The position numbers and the translations under genes are program-made. From Chromatiaceae bacterium (GTDB lineage Bacteria > Pseudomonadota > Gammaproteobacteria > Chromatiales > Chromatiaceae), in assembly GCA_024235175.1 (NCBI GenBank), contig JACKMX010000006.1, positions 114,501 to 178,500 on the forward strand: a stretch of DNA of 64,000 nt, written 5' to 3'. Shown one piece after another: positions 47,101 through 57,334 of this stretch. How positions within the stretch are numbered: the first letter of the stretch is position 1; each line of letters begins with the position of its first letter. The notes beneath the pieces are model-generated. The model searched no databases and was not told the origin of the DNA. It saw only the letters and a list, made by a program, of their open reading frames with translations.

Positions 47101-47917
47101 GAGCAGAGACATGGGTTTCCGAGATGTGCGCGAGTTCTTCGACATACTGACGCAGCTGCTGCGGACCCAGGGCACAATTGAGGCCGATTGAGATTGGCCG
47201 CGCATGGCGCAGTGAATTGTAGAAAGCTTCGGTGGTCTGACCCGACAGGGTGCGTCCGGAGGCGTCGGTTATGGTGCCGGAAATCATCACCGGCAGGCGC
47301 AACCCATCACTGTCGAATATTTGCTCCAACGCGTAAATTGCGGCTTTGGCGTTGAGCGTGTCGAAAATAGTTTCAACCAGCAGAATATCGGCCCCGCCCT
47401 CGATCAGTCCTCTGGCTGCCTCCGCGTAGGCATCCACCAGCTCATCGAAATGGATGTTGCGAAATCCGGGATCGTTGACGTCAGGAGAGAGCGAACAGGT
47501 GCGATTGGTGGGACCGAGCACGCCGGCCACGAAACGCGGTTTGTCCGGAGTGGAGGCTGCCGCAGCCAGCTCACAGGCCAATCTGGCAGATGCCAGGTTG
47601 AATTCAAAGCAGAGATCCTCCATTGCATAATCGGCCATGGAGATACGATTGGCATTGAAGGTATTGGTCTCCAGGATATCGGCCCCGGCGTCCAGATACG
47701 CCTGGTGAATAGCCCTTATTATTTCGGGCTGTGTGATCGAAAGCAGATCATTGTTGCCCTTCAGGTCGATGGGCCAATCCCGAAAACGCTCGCCCCTATA
47801 GGCGGCCTCCTCGAGCCGATGCCGTTGAATCATGGTCCCCATCGCACCATCGAGCAGTAAGATGCGTTCATTCAGCAGCGATTGAAGTTCAGAAGTGCGA
47901 TCGGGTTTTTGCGGCAT
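44147..47917 (-). CDS. metH: Methionine synthase, cobalamin-dependent
   Basis: A 1256-residue enzyme that methylates homocysteine using methyl-tetrahydrofolate via cobalamin. In order: homocysteine/zinc domain (ligands in NCALGP and GGCCGTTPDHI), pterin-binding domain (ERANVTGSAKF), B12 cap, B12-binding domain with GDVHDIGKNIVG near residue 760 (DXHXXG), and the C-terminal AdoMet activation domain. Slightly longer than the 1227-residue E. coli protein. ATG at 47917 is preferred to a TTG 18 bases earlier. I looked for a cobalamin or SAH riboswitch upstream and saw none. Confidence 0.96.
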   Translation of the reverse strand: MPQKPDRTSELQSLLNERILLLDGAMGTMIQRHRLEEAAYRGERFRDWPIDLKGNNDLLSITQPEIIRAIHQAYLDAGADILETNTFNANRISMADYAMEDLCFEFNLASARLACELAAAASTPDKPRFVAGVLGPTNRTCSLSPDVNDPGFRNIHFDELVDAYAEAARGLIEGGADILLVETIFDTLNAKAAIYALEQIFDSDGLRLPVMISGTITDASGRTLSGQTTEAFYNSLRHARPISIGLNCALGPQQLRQYVEELAHISETHVSAHPNAGLPNEFGQYDLGPKEMAKHIAEWAESGFLNIVGGCCGTTPDHIRAIAGVVTKISPRQIPEIAPHCRLSGLEPRNIGPESLFVNVGERANVTGSAKFKRLILEGSYEQALDICRQQVEDGAQIIDINMDEGMLDSAQAMVRLLNLIASEPDICRVPVMIDSSKWEILQAGLKCIQGKGVVNSISLKEGEEKFIEQAKLIRRFGAATVVMAFDEEGQADTLERKVAICARAYRILTGQVGFPAEDIIFDPNVFAVATGIEEHNDYGVAYIEACREITRTLPHALISGGISNVSFSFRGNNLVREAIHAVFLYHAIKAGLSMGIVNAGQLAIYDELPEELRERVEDVILNRREDATERLLEIAEQYRGDGAGGAARKEDLAWREWPVGKRLEHALVKGITEFIEADTEEARQQAGSSIEVIEGQLMDGMNVVGQLFGDGKMFLPQVVKSARVMKKSVAYLEPFIQAEKSANTAAQGKILMATVKGDVHDIGKNIVGVVLQCNNYRVIDLGVMVPADTIIQQAREQSVDIIGLSGLITPSLDEMVHMARELERLELRIPLMIGGATTSQMHTAVKIDPSYSGPVVYVPDASRAVGVASSLLSKERDNYVQAIKSTYEAARLRHADQQIDRNIVSLEQARANPSPIDWQNYRGPKPNALSWDAPDAASGSGLQLLPTHIAHKGAGVLVRFNDIPLAQIIPYIDWTFFFHAWELKGRFPRILDDAVKGEEARRLYADAEAMLKRIVSERWLRADAVVGLFPANSDGDDILVHADSACQQTLARFHFLRKQGKQPEGKYNECLADFIAPVQSGRVDYLGAFACTAGTGIDARVSAFEADHDDYNAIMLKAVADRLAEALAEWLHRQVRLHCWGYAADEILDYEQLIAEAYQGIRPALGYPACPDHSEKTVLWELLDAKQNTGIWLTESMAMVPTASVSGLYFSHPQSRYFAVGKVGRDQVVDYAGRKTMDLALTERWLAPNLAYEPE

Positions 47918-47949
47918 GATGGATTCGATTTTCAAAAAAAAGGGGGATT

Positions 47950-47955
47950 ATTATA
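47950..47955 (-). promoter_or_regulatory. Possible -10 box of metH
   Basis: TATAAT on minus, 32 bases upstream of the metH ATG. No good -35 is seen 16-18 bases farther up, so activation may be needed. Confidence 0.4.
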
Positions 47956-48098
47956 GGATGGCCGGCAGATAGAGGGAATTCTGCTTGGTTTCCCAATGCC
48001 GCCTACCAGGGGGTTCACCGGTGTGAGAGGCAATCCGGTGGGGATACTCAATGGTTTTCGGTGTTCAAGTACGATGAGGAGTACTGGAACCCAAGTCG

Positions 48099-48114
48099 CC
48101 CCGGTCATCCGGGG
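48099..48114 (+). repeat. Short GC hairpin upstream of the phosphatase-superfamily gene
   Basis: CCCCGG-tcat-CCGGGG, 33 bases before the gene start. It sits in the 5' leader of the plus-strand transcript or at the edge of the divergent metH promoter region. Confidence 0.35.
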
Positions 48115-48146
48115 AGGATAACGAGATAGGTTCGAAACTGACAGGA

Positions 48147-49337
48147 ATGAATCATTATCCAGATAGACCCGATTGGTTGCACCTGCCGGATTACGATGGC
48201 TACAGCATCGTCAATCTCATGGCTTCACTGTCACATGCATGCCAGGGTGGAAGCACCGGGTATGCTGCAATTCCGGGTGATGACCTGGCCAATCTCTCAC
48301 GGGCACGAAACATCATCCTGCTGATTATCGATGGGTTGGGTCACGACTACCTCAGGAACCGGTGCCAAGGGAGCCTGCTCGGCAACTATTGCCTGGGGCG
48401 ACTCAGTTCGGTCTGCCCTTCGACAACGGCAACCGCAATTCCCACATTTCTGACCGGGCTGCCGCCGCAGCAGCACGGATTCACCGGCTGGTTCACCTAT
48501 TTTTCCGAGGTTGGTTCCGTACTGGCGGTGTTACCGTTTTGTACCCGCATCGGCAATTTACCGGTTGAGGAGTCCACACTGTCGCCAGCTGCACTCTCGG
48601 GCGCCACTCCCTTTTTCGACCATATCCAGATCGGCAGCAGCCAACTCATGCCCACCGCCATGGCGACCTCCAGCTTTAATCGGGCATTCAGCGGTCGAGC
48701 GCGAATCACCCCTTTTTCCGGCCTGAAAGGTCTGCGCACCGGGTTGAAGCGTGCACTCAGGCAACGCCGCGAGAGAAGCTTTATTTACGCTTACTGGCCC
48801 GAATTCGATTCGCTGGCGCACCATTTCGGTGTCGGCAGCCCCCAGGTGCAAAACCATTTTCTGCAACTGGACAGATTCTTCTCTGATCTGTTGTCAGACC
48901 TGCGCGGCAGCGACACAGTGTTGCTGGTGACGGCCGACCACGGCTTCGTGGACACCTCAGCGGAGACGACTATCCACCTTGAGAATCACCCTCAACTGCA
49001 AAAGACACTCATGGTGCCGCTGTGCGGCGAACCACGCCTGGCGTTCTGTTATGTACATCCCGGCTTTGAAAATGCATTCGAAAGCTATGTGCGCGATAGC
49101 TTTTCCGATCAGGCGGCACTTTTTTCCAGTCGCCAGCTGCTGGAAGAGAGCTGGTTTGGGCAGGGCGATCCCCATCCCTGTCTGCAAAACCGGATCGGGC
49201 AGTATGCGCTGGTGATGAAAGACAACTGGGTGATAAGCGGAAGGCTTCCGGGTGAAAGGCCACTGCGGCATATCGGAGTACACGGTGGCTTGAGCCCGGA
49301 GGAGATGTACGTACCCCTGATTTATGCCGAGTGCTAG
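48147..49337 (+). CDS. Alkaline phosphatase superfamily phosphodiesterase/pyrophosphatase-like protein
   Basis: A 396-residue protein of the type I phosphodiesterase/nucleotide pyrophosphatase group. The metal-site motifs appear in order: IIDGLGHDYL, the nucleophile threonine in CPSTTATAIPTFLTG, FDSLAHHFG, TADHGFVD and HGGLSPEEM. Unlike most secreted relatives, it has no signal peptide or membrane anchor, so it should act in the cytoplasm. Substrate unknown. It ends 45 bases before tyrA on the same strand. Confidence 0.82.
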   Translation: MNHYPDRPDWLHLPDYDGYSIVNLMASLSHACQGGSTGYAAIPGDDLANLSRARNIILLIIDGLGHDYLRNRCQGSLLGNYCLGRLSSVCPSTTATAIPTFLTGLPPQQHGFTGWFTYFSEVGSVLAVLPFCTRIGNLPVEESTLSPAALSGATPFFDHIQIGSSQLMPTAMATSSFNRAFSGRARITPFSGLKGLRTGLKRALRQRRERSFIYAYWPEFDSLAHHFGVGSPQVQNHFLQLDRFFSDLLSDLRGSDTVLLVTADHGFVDTSAETTIHLENHPQLQKTLMVPLCGEPRLAFCYVHPGFENAFESYVRDSFSDQAALFSSRQLLEESWFGQGDPHPCLQNRIGQYALVMKDNWVISGRLPGERPLRHIGVHGGLSPEEMYVPLIYAEC

Positions 49338-49382
49338 TCTATTCGGATATGGCAGATCACCAGAGCGTAAAAGAGAAGAATA

Positions 49383-50486
49383 ATGGATGAACTTGAAAGA
49401 CTTAGAGAGGAGCTCTCTGAGTTGGACGTGAAACTGCTGGAGATGGTGGCGCGCCGTCAGCAGATCGTCGCCAATATCGGACGGGTCAAATCGGCATCGG
49501 GCCGGGGTACCCGTGACTATGCACGTGAAAAGGATGTGTTGCAGCTGGCGCGCCGTACCGCAGCCCGCGTCGGCCTGGATGAGGAGGTGGGAGCCGATAT
49601 CTTCCGCCTGCTCATCCGTGTTTCATTGGCCGTCCAGGAACAGGACAAGGTGGCAACTTTCGGCAGCGGCAGCGGAAAACGTGCGCTGGTCATTGGCGGC
49701 GCCGGACAGATGGGGCAATGGTTCGTACGTTTTCTTGCCAGCCAGGGCTATCAGGTTGAGGTGTGCGACCCGGCAGGTGGATTGGATGAGTATGTGAGTT
49801 ATGCAGATCTGGGGAGCTCCAGGCTGGATCAGGACCTGATCGTTGTAACCGCCCCCATTGCCGAGACAGCGAAGATACTGTCTGAGCTGGCCCTGAGCCG
49901 TCCACAAGGCGTCATATTTGATATCAGTTCTCTCAAGGGGCCTCTGCTCGCAGGATTGCGCGAGCTCAAAGCGGCCGGCTGCCGGGTGGCCTCGGTGCAT
50001 CCGATGTTTGGCCCGGATACAGAGCTGCTTTCCGGACGCAATCTGGTGCATGTCGATCTTGGAGTTGCGGAAGCGACAGCGGCGGTTAGAGCCCTGTTCG
50101 ATCCCACTATGGTGGAACAGGTGAGTATGTCACTCGAGGCGCATGACAAGGCAATGGCCTATGTGTTGGGACTCTCCCACGCGATCAACATCGCATTTTT
50201 CAAAGCGCTGTTGGATAGCGGTGAAGATGCCATCAGTCTCGCCAAACTCTCCAGCAGTACTTTCGATGCCCAGCTCGAAGTGGCGAGCCGGGTCTCCAGA
50301 GAGAATCCTTACCTGTATTTCGAAGTCCAGTCACTGAACAGTCACAGTCCACGCGCGCTGGTAGCGCTGCTGAACGCCGTGACCCAGATCGCCGCCCGTG
50401 TACTGGACCAGGACGAGCGCGGATTTGTGGCGCTGATGGAGCAGGGAAAAGCCTTTCTGGCGGGGCGCCCAAGGAACCGGCCATGA
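49383..50486 (+). CDS. tyrA: Bifunctional chorismate mutase/prephenate dehydrogenase (T-protein)
   Basis: A 367-residue fusion that converts chorismate to prephenate and then to 4-hydroxyphenylpyruvate for tyrosine synthesis. Residues 1-90 are an AroQ-type chorismate mutase (LREELSELDVKLLEMVARR). Residues 99-360 are the NAD-dependent dehydrogenase with GGAGQMGQWF and the catalytic histidine in VASVHPMFGPD. The fusion matches the enteric T-protein architecture. Overlaps the following DsbA-family gene by 4 bases. Confidence 0.95.
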   Translation: MDELERLREELSELDVKLLEMVARRQQIVANIGRVKSASGRGTRDYAREKDVLQLARRTAARVGLDEEVGADIFRLLIRVSLAVQEQDKVATFGSGSGKRALVIGGAGQMGQWFVRFLASQGYQVEVCDPAGGLDEYVSYADLGSSRLDQDLIVVTAPIAETAKILSELALSRPQGVIFDISSLKGPLLAGLRELKAAGCRVASVHPMFGPDTELLSGRNLVHVDLGVAEATAAVRALFDPTMVEQVSMSLEAHDKAMAYVLGLSHAINIAFFKALLDSGEDAISLAKLSSSTFDAQLEVASRVSRENPYLYFEVQSLNSHSPRALVALLNAVTQIAARVLDQDERGFVALMEQGKAFLAGRPRNRP

Positions 50487-51109
50487 CCGGCGGATCAGGA
50501 CTGAAGGACACCCTCTATTATGCCCATGACCCAATGTGCAGTTGGTGCTGGGGCTTCCGCCCCACCTGGCAAAAAATTGTTGAGGCTGTGCCGGAAGGAC
50601 TGGCAGTGCAGCGTATTCTCGGCGGGCTGGCGCCGGATTCTGAAGAGCCCATGCCCCGGCAAATGCAGCTCCATCTGCAGGACACATGGCGCAGGGTACA
50701 GCAGCGCATACCGGGCACGCGGTTTGATTTTGCATTCTGGGAGCGCTGCGCGCCAAGACGCTCCACCTATCCGGCATGCCGTGCGGTAATCGCGGCCAAA
50801 AAGCAGACTGCGGAAGCCGAAGAGCCGATGATTCTCGCAATCCAGCAGGCCTACTATCTGCAAGCGAGAAACCCCTCCGATTCCGAGGTGCTGATCGCAC
50901 TTGCCAAAGAGATAGGATTGGAAAAAGAGCAGTTCGCGGTCGACCTCAGGGCCGCGCAGACGCATACGCAGCTTTTGCAGGAGATTGCGTTCGGTAGATC
51001 TATCGGTGTGCAGGGATTTCCCAGCATCGTGCTGCACAGCGCGGGCGGCTGCAGGCTGCTCAACTACGATTACAACGATCCGCGGGTGGTTTTGGATCAG
51101 CTTGCGTAG
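50483..51109 (+). CDS. DsbA family protein (FrnE/2-hydroxychromene isomerase-like fold)
   Basis: A 208-residue thioredoxin-fold protein with a helical insertion. The redox pair C19-S-W-C22 is in DPMCSWCWGF, and the cis-proline loop is GVQGFPSIVL. It has no signal peptide, so unlike periplasmic DsbA it is expected to be cytoplasmic. Substrates unknown. Start ATG overlaps the tyrA stop by 4 bases, so it is translationally coupled. Confidence 0.85.
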   Translation: MTGGSGLKDTLYYAHDPMCSWCWGFRPTWQKIVEAVPEGLAVQRILGGLAPDSEEPMPRQMQLHLQDTWRRVQQRIPGTRFDFAFWERCAPRRSTYPACRAVIAAKKQTAEAEEPMILAIQQAYYLQARNPSDSEVLIALAKEIGLEKEQFAVDLRAAQTHTQLLQEIAFGRSIGVQGFPSIVLHSAGGCRLLNYDYNDPRVVLDQLA

Positions 51110-51122
51110 ACATACATCTGCC

Positions 51123-51770
51123 TCAGAATCGTAGTTTTTCCGCCGCTGTGGGATCGTCTATGAACCTGTTGCGGGTGCCCTGCAGCTTTTCAATGATGTC
51201 ATTCCGCCGTAACTCCTCGGTATCGGGCGGGTCTTCCTTATGCCAGCGCTGAAGCATCTCGCCCTGCCTGGCGAAAATCTTCAGTCCGTAGCTTTCCTGC
51301 ATATGAAACATGGCGCGGGCGATATTACCGCGAGAGACCGGAGCGGGTTCGACGACTCGTTGTTTTGAATCGTACTCAAAATCGCAGCGGCCAAATCGCC
51401 TCACCTCCCCCTTGACGACACCGAATGGAGAGCTTCCGCGAATCTTGTTGATCTCCCTGAGCGAAGGGTAGAAATTGTGCATATCCGATTCGATTTGATT
51501 GAAACGCCGGCTTTTGCGCCGGCACTCTTCCCGGCTGCGGCAACCTTCAGCGCGCATCACCCAGGACATGGGGTAAACGTGTTCGATGTTGATACTCCGA
51601 TCCGCACTCCGACCAAACGCCTGACCACAGTAGAGCGTCTCTCCACCCTCGGCGTAGACCTGCTGCCAGAACAGAGGCAGGACCTCAAAATAATCGCTGT
51701 ATGCGGTCTGCCCCGCCGCCTGGACAAAACTGCTCAGCAGGAGCGCCATGAGTGTGGGAAGGGATTTCAT
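51123..51770 (-). CDS. Endonuclease I family nuclease
   Basis: A 215-residue secreted nuclease of the EndA/Vvn/NucM family. A signal peptide ends near residue 18 (SSFVQA). The beta-beta-alpha metal site is seen in NIEHVYPMSW (catalytic histidine) and ESDMHNFYPSLREINKIRG. Cysteines (C48, and CRSREEC) suggest disulfides, as in Vvn. It likely degrades extracellular or periplasmic DNA non-specifically. A single gene, convergent with the DsbA-family gene. Confidence 0.9.
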   Translation of the reverse strand: MKSLPTLMALLLSSFVQAAGQTAYSDYFEVLPLFWQQVYAEGGETLYCGQAFGRSADRSINIEHVYPMSWVMRAEGCRSREECRRKSRRFNQIESDMHNFYPSLREINKIRGSSPFGVVKGEVRRFGRCDFEYDSKQRVVEPAPVSRGNIARAMFHMQESYGLKIFARQGEMLQRWHKEDPPDTEELRRNDIIEKLQGTRNRFIDDPTAAEKLRF

Positions 51771-51809
51771 TAACTCAACCTTGGTTCAAGTTCTGCAGGC
51801 CTCAGATCA

Positions 51810-51834
51810 GGACCCGTTAACACCATAACGATAT
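51810..51834. repeat. Diverged half copy of the aroK-aroB palindrome
   Basis: GGACCCGTTAACACCATAAC... agrees at 19 of 25 positions with 26443-26467, the left arm and centre of the 26439-26492 palindrome, with mostly transitions. Found by eye; the right arm is not seen here. The rest of 51771-51970 holds nothing identifiable. Confidence 0.4.
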
Positions 51835-51970
51835 TTAAGGCAGCCGCCACTTCAATCCCTCAGCTGTACTGCGTCGTTCAGACCGTGGGAAATATCAAAC
51901 TTCGAGCCGGAAATGCTCCGAACGCGGAGCTGCTCCGCTGCAGAACACCAACAGACCCTGAACCGGGAGC

Positions 51971-52399
51971 TCAGGCGCTGATGAAGTCGCGCAGGTATTC
52001 AATCTCGACCGTACAGTCCTGAAGCCGTGCCTTTACCAGATCGCCGATGGAAACTATTCCCAACAGCTTCCCATCTTCGACCACGGGCAGGTGGCGAAAC
52101 CTGCGCTCGGTCATCAGAGTCATGGCCTCTTCGTTCGAACAGTTGGGAGGGGCGGTGATTGGATCACGGGTCATTATCTCCCCAACCTCTGTGTTTTCCA
52201 GTTCGCCGCTTCTGGTGGAGCAGAAGCGCAGAATATCGCGTTCCGTAAGAATACCCTTCAACCGGCCACTGTCCGATTTGATCAGCAGTGAGCCAACTTT
52301 GTAATCGCACATGCACTTTATCGCATCCAGCACTTTTGCATTTTTTTCGATGTATATCAGATCGGCTTTCTTGTTATTGATGAGTGATTCCAATGTCAT
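51971..52399 (-). CDS. CBS domain-containing protein
   Basis: A 142-residue protein made of a tandem pair of CBS motifs (about 8-60 and 75-132; GILTERDILRF, LGIVSIGDLVKARL), which bind adenosine nucleotides such as AMP or ATP. No fused domain, so it presumably regulates another protein. ATG at 52399 is chosen because GGAG lies nine bases upstream; an ATG 15 bases earlier overlaps that site. Confidence 0.9.
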   Translation of the reverse strand: MTLESLINNKKADLIYIEKNAKVLDAIKCMCDYKVGSLLIKSDSGRLKGILTERDILRFCSTRSGELENTEVGEIMTRDPITAPPNCSNEEAMTLMTERRFRHLPVVEDGKLLGIVSIGDLVKARLQDCTVEIEYLRDFISA

Positions 52400-52423
52400 T
52401 GTTTCTAACTCCATAAACTATTT

Positions 52424-52443
52424 CTATACTAGGGCGAGTATAG
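52424..52443 (-). promoter_or_regulatory. Dyad upstream of the CBS gene
   Basis: CTATACT-agggcg-AGTATAG. On minus it contains -10-like TATACT, 25-40 bases upstream of the CBS start. It may be an operator overlapping the promoter. Confidence 0.4.
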
Positions 52444-52611
52444 TTGGAAAAATCGGGAGAGGCTATTTCCGGCTGTCGATGCCTTTCGGACTCCCGATGG
52501 TAATGGGTGCGGCTTCATGAGTATCCGTTTTCTGGTGTTGCGTTGGTTTGTACGCAGCTTTTTATTAACAGTAAATTATCGTGTTTGCAAAAATATTTAC
52601 AACACTCAGGG

Positions 52612-52642
52612 ATTTCCATATATGAACCAAATATATGGAAAT
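52612..52642 (+). promoter_or_regulatory. Perfect 12-bp-arm palindrome upstream of prpE
   Basis: ATTTCCATATAT (52612-52623) and ATATATGGAAAT (52631-52642) flank a 7-base centre, 185 bases before prpE in an AT-rich interval without genes (52400-52826). The symmetry and spacing fit a dimeric regulator. The regulator and target are not known; prpE is downstream and the CBS gene is divergent. Confidence 0.5.
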
Positions 52643-52826
52643 TATTCAATATAAATTAGTAAGTTAGGGGTTTATTTTTGCGCTGTATGTGGGTAAATTG
52701 ACCCCTCGAATTTAATCTCTTTGCAGTTAGCTCGGCTGATATCGGGAACTCTTTTCCGGAATTCGTGATAAAGGCCGGTATCCTGCTGAGTCTGTCGATG
52801 ACCCTCAACCATGGAACTGAAATAAT

Positions 52827-54716
52827 ATGAGTTATCAAGAAATCTATACCCGTTCGTTAGAGGATCCCGAAGGTTTCTGGGCCGACGCGGCCAAAGATAT
52901 CGACTGGTACAAGCCGGCAGATAAGATATTGGATGATTCCAATATCCCTTTCTATCGCTGGTTTCAGGGCGGTGAACTGAATACCTGTTACAACGCGCTG
53001 GACCGGCACGTGGAAAAAGGGCGCGGAGATCAGGCTGCGCTGATCTACGACAGTCCGGTTACGGGGGTCAAGAAAACCTACTCCTATTCCGAACTCAGAG
53101 ACACCGTTGCCAATTTTGCCGGAGCGCTGCTTGACCACGGAGTGGAAAAGGGAGACAGGGTCATCGTTTATATGCCGATGATTCCCGAGGCAGCCATAGC
53201 CATGCTGGCATGCGCCCGCATAGGCGCGATCCATTCGGTGGTCTTTGGCGGTTTTGCGGCCAAAGAGCTGGCCACCCGCATAAACGATGCCAAGCCAAAG
53301 GCCATTGTCTCCGCCTCCTGTGGTATCGAGGGCAGCCGGGTTATTGAGTACAAGCCGTTGCTGGACGAAGCGATCGAGATCGCGGAGCACAAACCGACCG
53401 CCACCCTGATCTATCAGCGACCCCAGATAAGCGCCCCGCTGCAGGCGGGCCGCGATTTCGACTGGATGCAGGCCGTAGCGGAGGCCAAACCTGCCGATTG
53501 CGTCCCCGTCGCAGCCACAGATCCTCTCTATATTCTCTACACATCGGGAACTACCGGAATTCCAAAAGGCGTGGTGCGCGACAACGGCGGACACGCCGTG
53601 GCCATGAAGTGGAGCATGAAGAATGTTTACAACGTGGATCCGGGCGATGTTTTCTGGGCAGCATCAGACGTGGGCTGGGTGGTGGGGCATTCCTATATTG
53701 TGTATGCACCGCTGCTGCACGGCGCCACGACAATCCTGTTTGAAGGCAAACCGGTCGGAACGCCAGATCCCGGCGCATTCTGGCGGATGATCTCGGAATA
53801 CGGCGTCAAGGTTCTGTTTACCGCACCTACGGCGTTTCGCGCCATCAAGCGAGAGGACCCAGGTGCGGAGTATCTGAAGAAGTACGACATGTCCGGATTT
53901 AAGGCTCTCTTCCTGGCCGGCGAGCGCTGCGATCCTGATACCCTGGCCTGGGCCCAGGATACCCTCAAGGTGCCGGTCATAGATCACTGGTGGCAGACCG
54001 AAACAGGATGGGCGATTGCCGCCAACTGTCTGGGCATTGAGGCTCTTCCCATCAAGCCAGGCTCCCCCACGGTCTGTGTCCCGGGCTACGACGTTCGCGT
54101 GCTCGACGAAAACGGGAAAGAGGAGGCAGCGGGCGAAATCGGCCGTATCATGATCAAGTTGCCTATGCCTCCCGGCTGCCTGCCTACGCTGTGGCAGAAG
54201 GATGACCGATATGTCGAATCCTACCTGAGCGCAAACGAAGGCTACTACCTGACCGGCGATGCAGGACGCAAGGATGAGGACGGCTATCTATGGATCATGA
54301 GCCGCATCGACGACATCATCAATGTGGCGGGACACCGTCTCTCCACCGGCGGCATGGAAGAGGTGCTCTCATCTCATCCGGATGTTGCGGAGTGCGCGGT
54401 AATCGGTGCTGCCGACAAACTCAAGGGCGAGCTGCCGGTCGGTCTGGTGGTGTTGAAAGCGGGAGCCAGTCAGGATCATGAGAAACTGATTGGCGAACTG
54501 GTGGCACTGGTACGCCAGAAAATCGGACCGGTGGCGGCATTCAAGAAAGTGGTTGTGGTCAACCGGCTGCCAAAGACACGTTCCGGTAAAATATTGCGCG
54601 GTACAATGAAGAAGATCGCCGATAGTGAGGAGTACAAAGTGCCGGCCACTATCGACGATCCGGCGATTCTCGATGAAATCACCGCGGCGTTGATCCGTAT
54701 CGGATACGCCCAATAG
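52827..54716 (+). CDS. prpE: Propionate--CoA ligase
   Basis: A 629-residue acyl-CoA synthetase that activates propionate to propionyl-CoA. It aligns along its length with E. coli PrpE (628 residues), from SYQEIYTRSLEDPEGFWAD through VYMPMIPEAAIAMLACARIG to the C-terminus. YTSGTTGIPKGV (near 236) is the ATP loop, and the lysine that can be acylated is in TRSGKILRG (near 588). It feeds the downstream methylmalonyl-CoA genes. Acetyl-CoA synthetase is less likely given length and the N-terminal match. Confidence 0.93.
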   Translation: MSYQEIYTRSLEDPEGFWADAAKDIDWYKPADKILDDSNIPFYRWFQGGELNTCYNALDRHVEKGRGDQAALIYDSPVTGVKKTYSYSELRDTVANFAGALLDHGVEKGDRVIVYMPMIPEAAIAMLACARIGAIHSVVFGGFAAKELATRINDAKPKAIVSASCGIEGSRVIEYKPLLDEAIEIAEHKPTATLIYQRPQISAPLQAGRDFDWMQAVAEAKPADCVPVAATDPLYILYTSGTTGIPKGVVRDNGGHAVAMKWSMKNVYNVDPGDVFWAASDVGWVVGHSYIVYAPLLHGATTILFEGKPVGTPDPGAFWRMISEYGVKVLFTAPTAFRAIKREDPGAEYLKKYDMSGFKALFLAGERCDPDTLAWAQDTLKVPVIDHWWQTETGWAIAANCLGIEALPIKPGSPTVCVPGYDVRVLDENGKEEAAGEIGRIMIKLPMPPGCLPTLWQKDDRYVESYLSANEGYYLTGDAGRKDEDGYLWIMSRIDDIINVAGHRLSTGGMEEVLSSHPDVAECAVIGAADKLKGELPVGLVVLKAGASQDHEKLIGELVALVRQKIGPVAAFKKVVVVNRLPKTRSGKILRGTMKKIADSEEYKVPATIDDPAILDEITAALIRIGYAQ

Positions 54717-54748
54717 CCATTGGCAGCAGCCGGCTGTTTTGTTGGTAA

Positions 54749-54776
54749 TGCGGGTGGGGAGTTATCCCTGCCCGCA
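54749..54776 (+). terminator. Hairpin between prpE and methylmalonyl-CoA mutase
   Basis: TGCGGG (54749-54754) and CCCGCA (54771-54776) enclose a further GGG/CCC pairing. No T-run follows, so it may reduce rather than end read-through. Confidence 0.45.
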
Positions 54777-54832
54777 CTCAATCCTTATTCAGACTACAGA
54801 AGAACTGATCGAGTCAGTCGCGGAGAGATACT

Positions 54833-56977
<2,145 letters not shown>

Positions 56978-56980
56978 GCG

Positions 56981-57015
56981 ATCTCTCCCGCATCTTCGAA
57001 TTCGGCGGGAGAGAT
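56981..57015 (+). terminator. Hairpin after methylmalonyl-CoA mutase
   Basis: Eleven-bp perfect arms ATCTCTCCCGC (56981-56991) and GCGGGAGAGAT (57005-57015), loop containing CGAATTCG. It is 4 bases after the stop codon and has no T-run. Confidence 0.5.
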
Positions 57016-57334
57016 GATTGGCGGATTTGATTAAAGCAGCCGCTTTGGACAACTTTTTTTAATTTTCGTCAATAAACAATGTCTTTCGTCATTCCGCGAA
57101 TACCGGAGTAGTGGTACATGGAAGTACCGTATATGGGACCAAGGATGCCATCCGGTAATTCGTTGCATGCGCAGGATTCCGACGGCCGCCGCGATGGAGA
57201 GTTTCAAAAACCCATGCGTATTTAGGGAAGGCAGTCAGTGACTGCCAGTTGGGTTTTAACCCAGTGTAAAACAGTGACGATCAGACGAGTGGAGTTAACC
57301 CCGGTGGTCCGGATCGCTTAGTGGGGAGAGATTG
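57016..57334. other. Leader region upstream of pccB
   Basis: About 320 bases without a gene. A dyad GGCAGTCA/TGACTGCC (57229-57245) and TGGGTT/AACCCA just after it lie in the last 110 bases before pccB. The stretch TCGTCATTCCGCGAATACCGG near 57090 looks like a degraded dispersed repeat. No promoter is convincing. Confidence 0.3.

Noticed and set aside
47936..48146. Cobalamin or SAH riboswitch upstream of metH
   Set aside because: I looked for the B12-box and the SAH-type conserved core on minus and found neither; only short GC hairpins are present.
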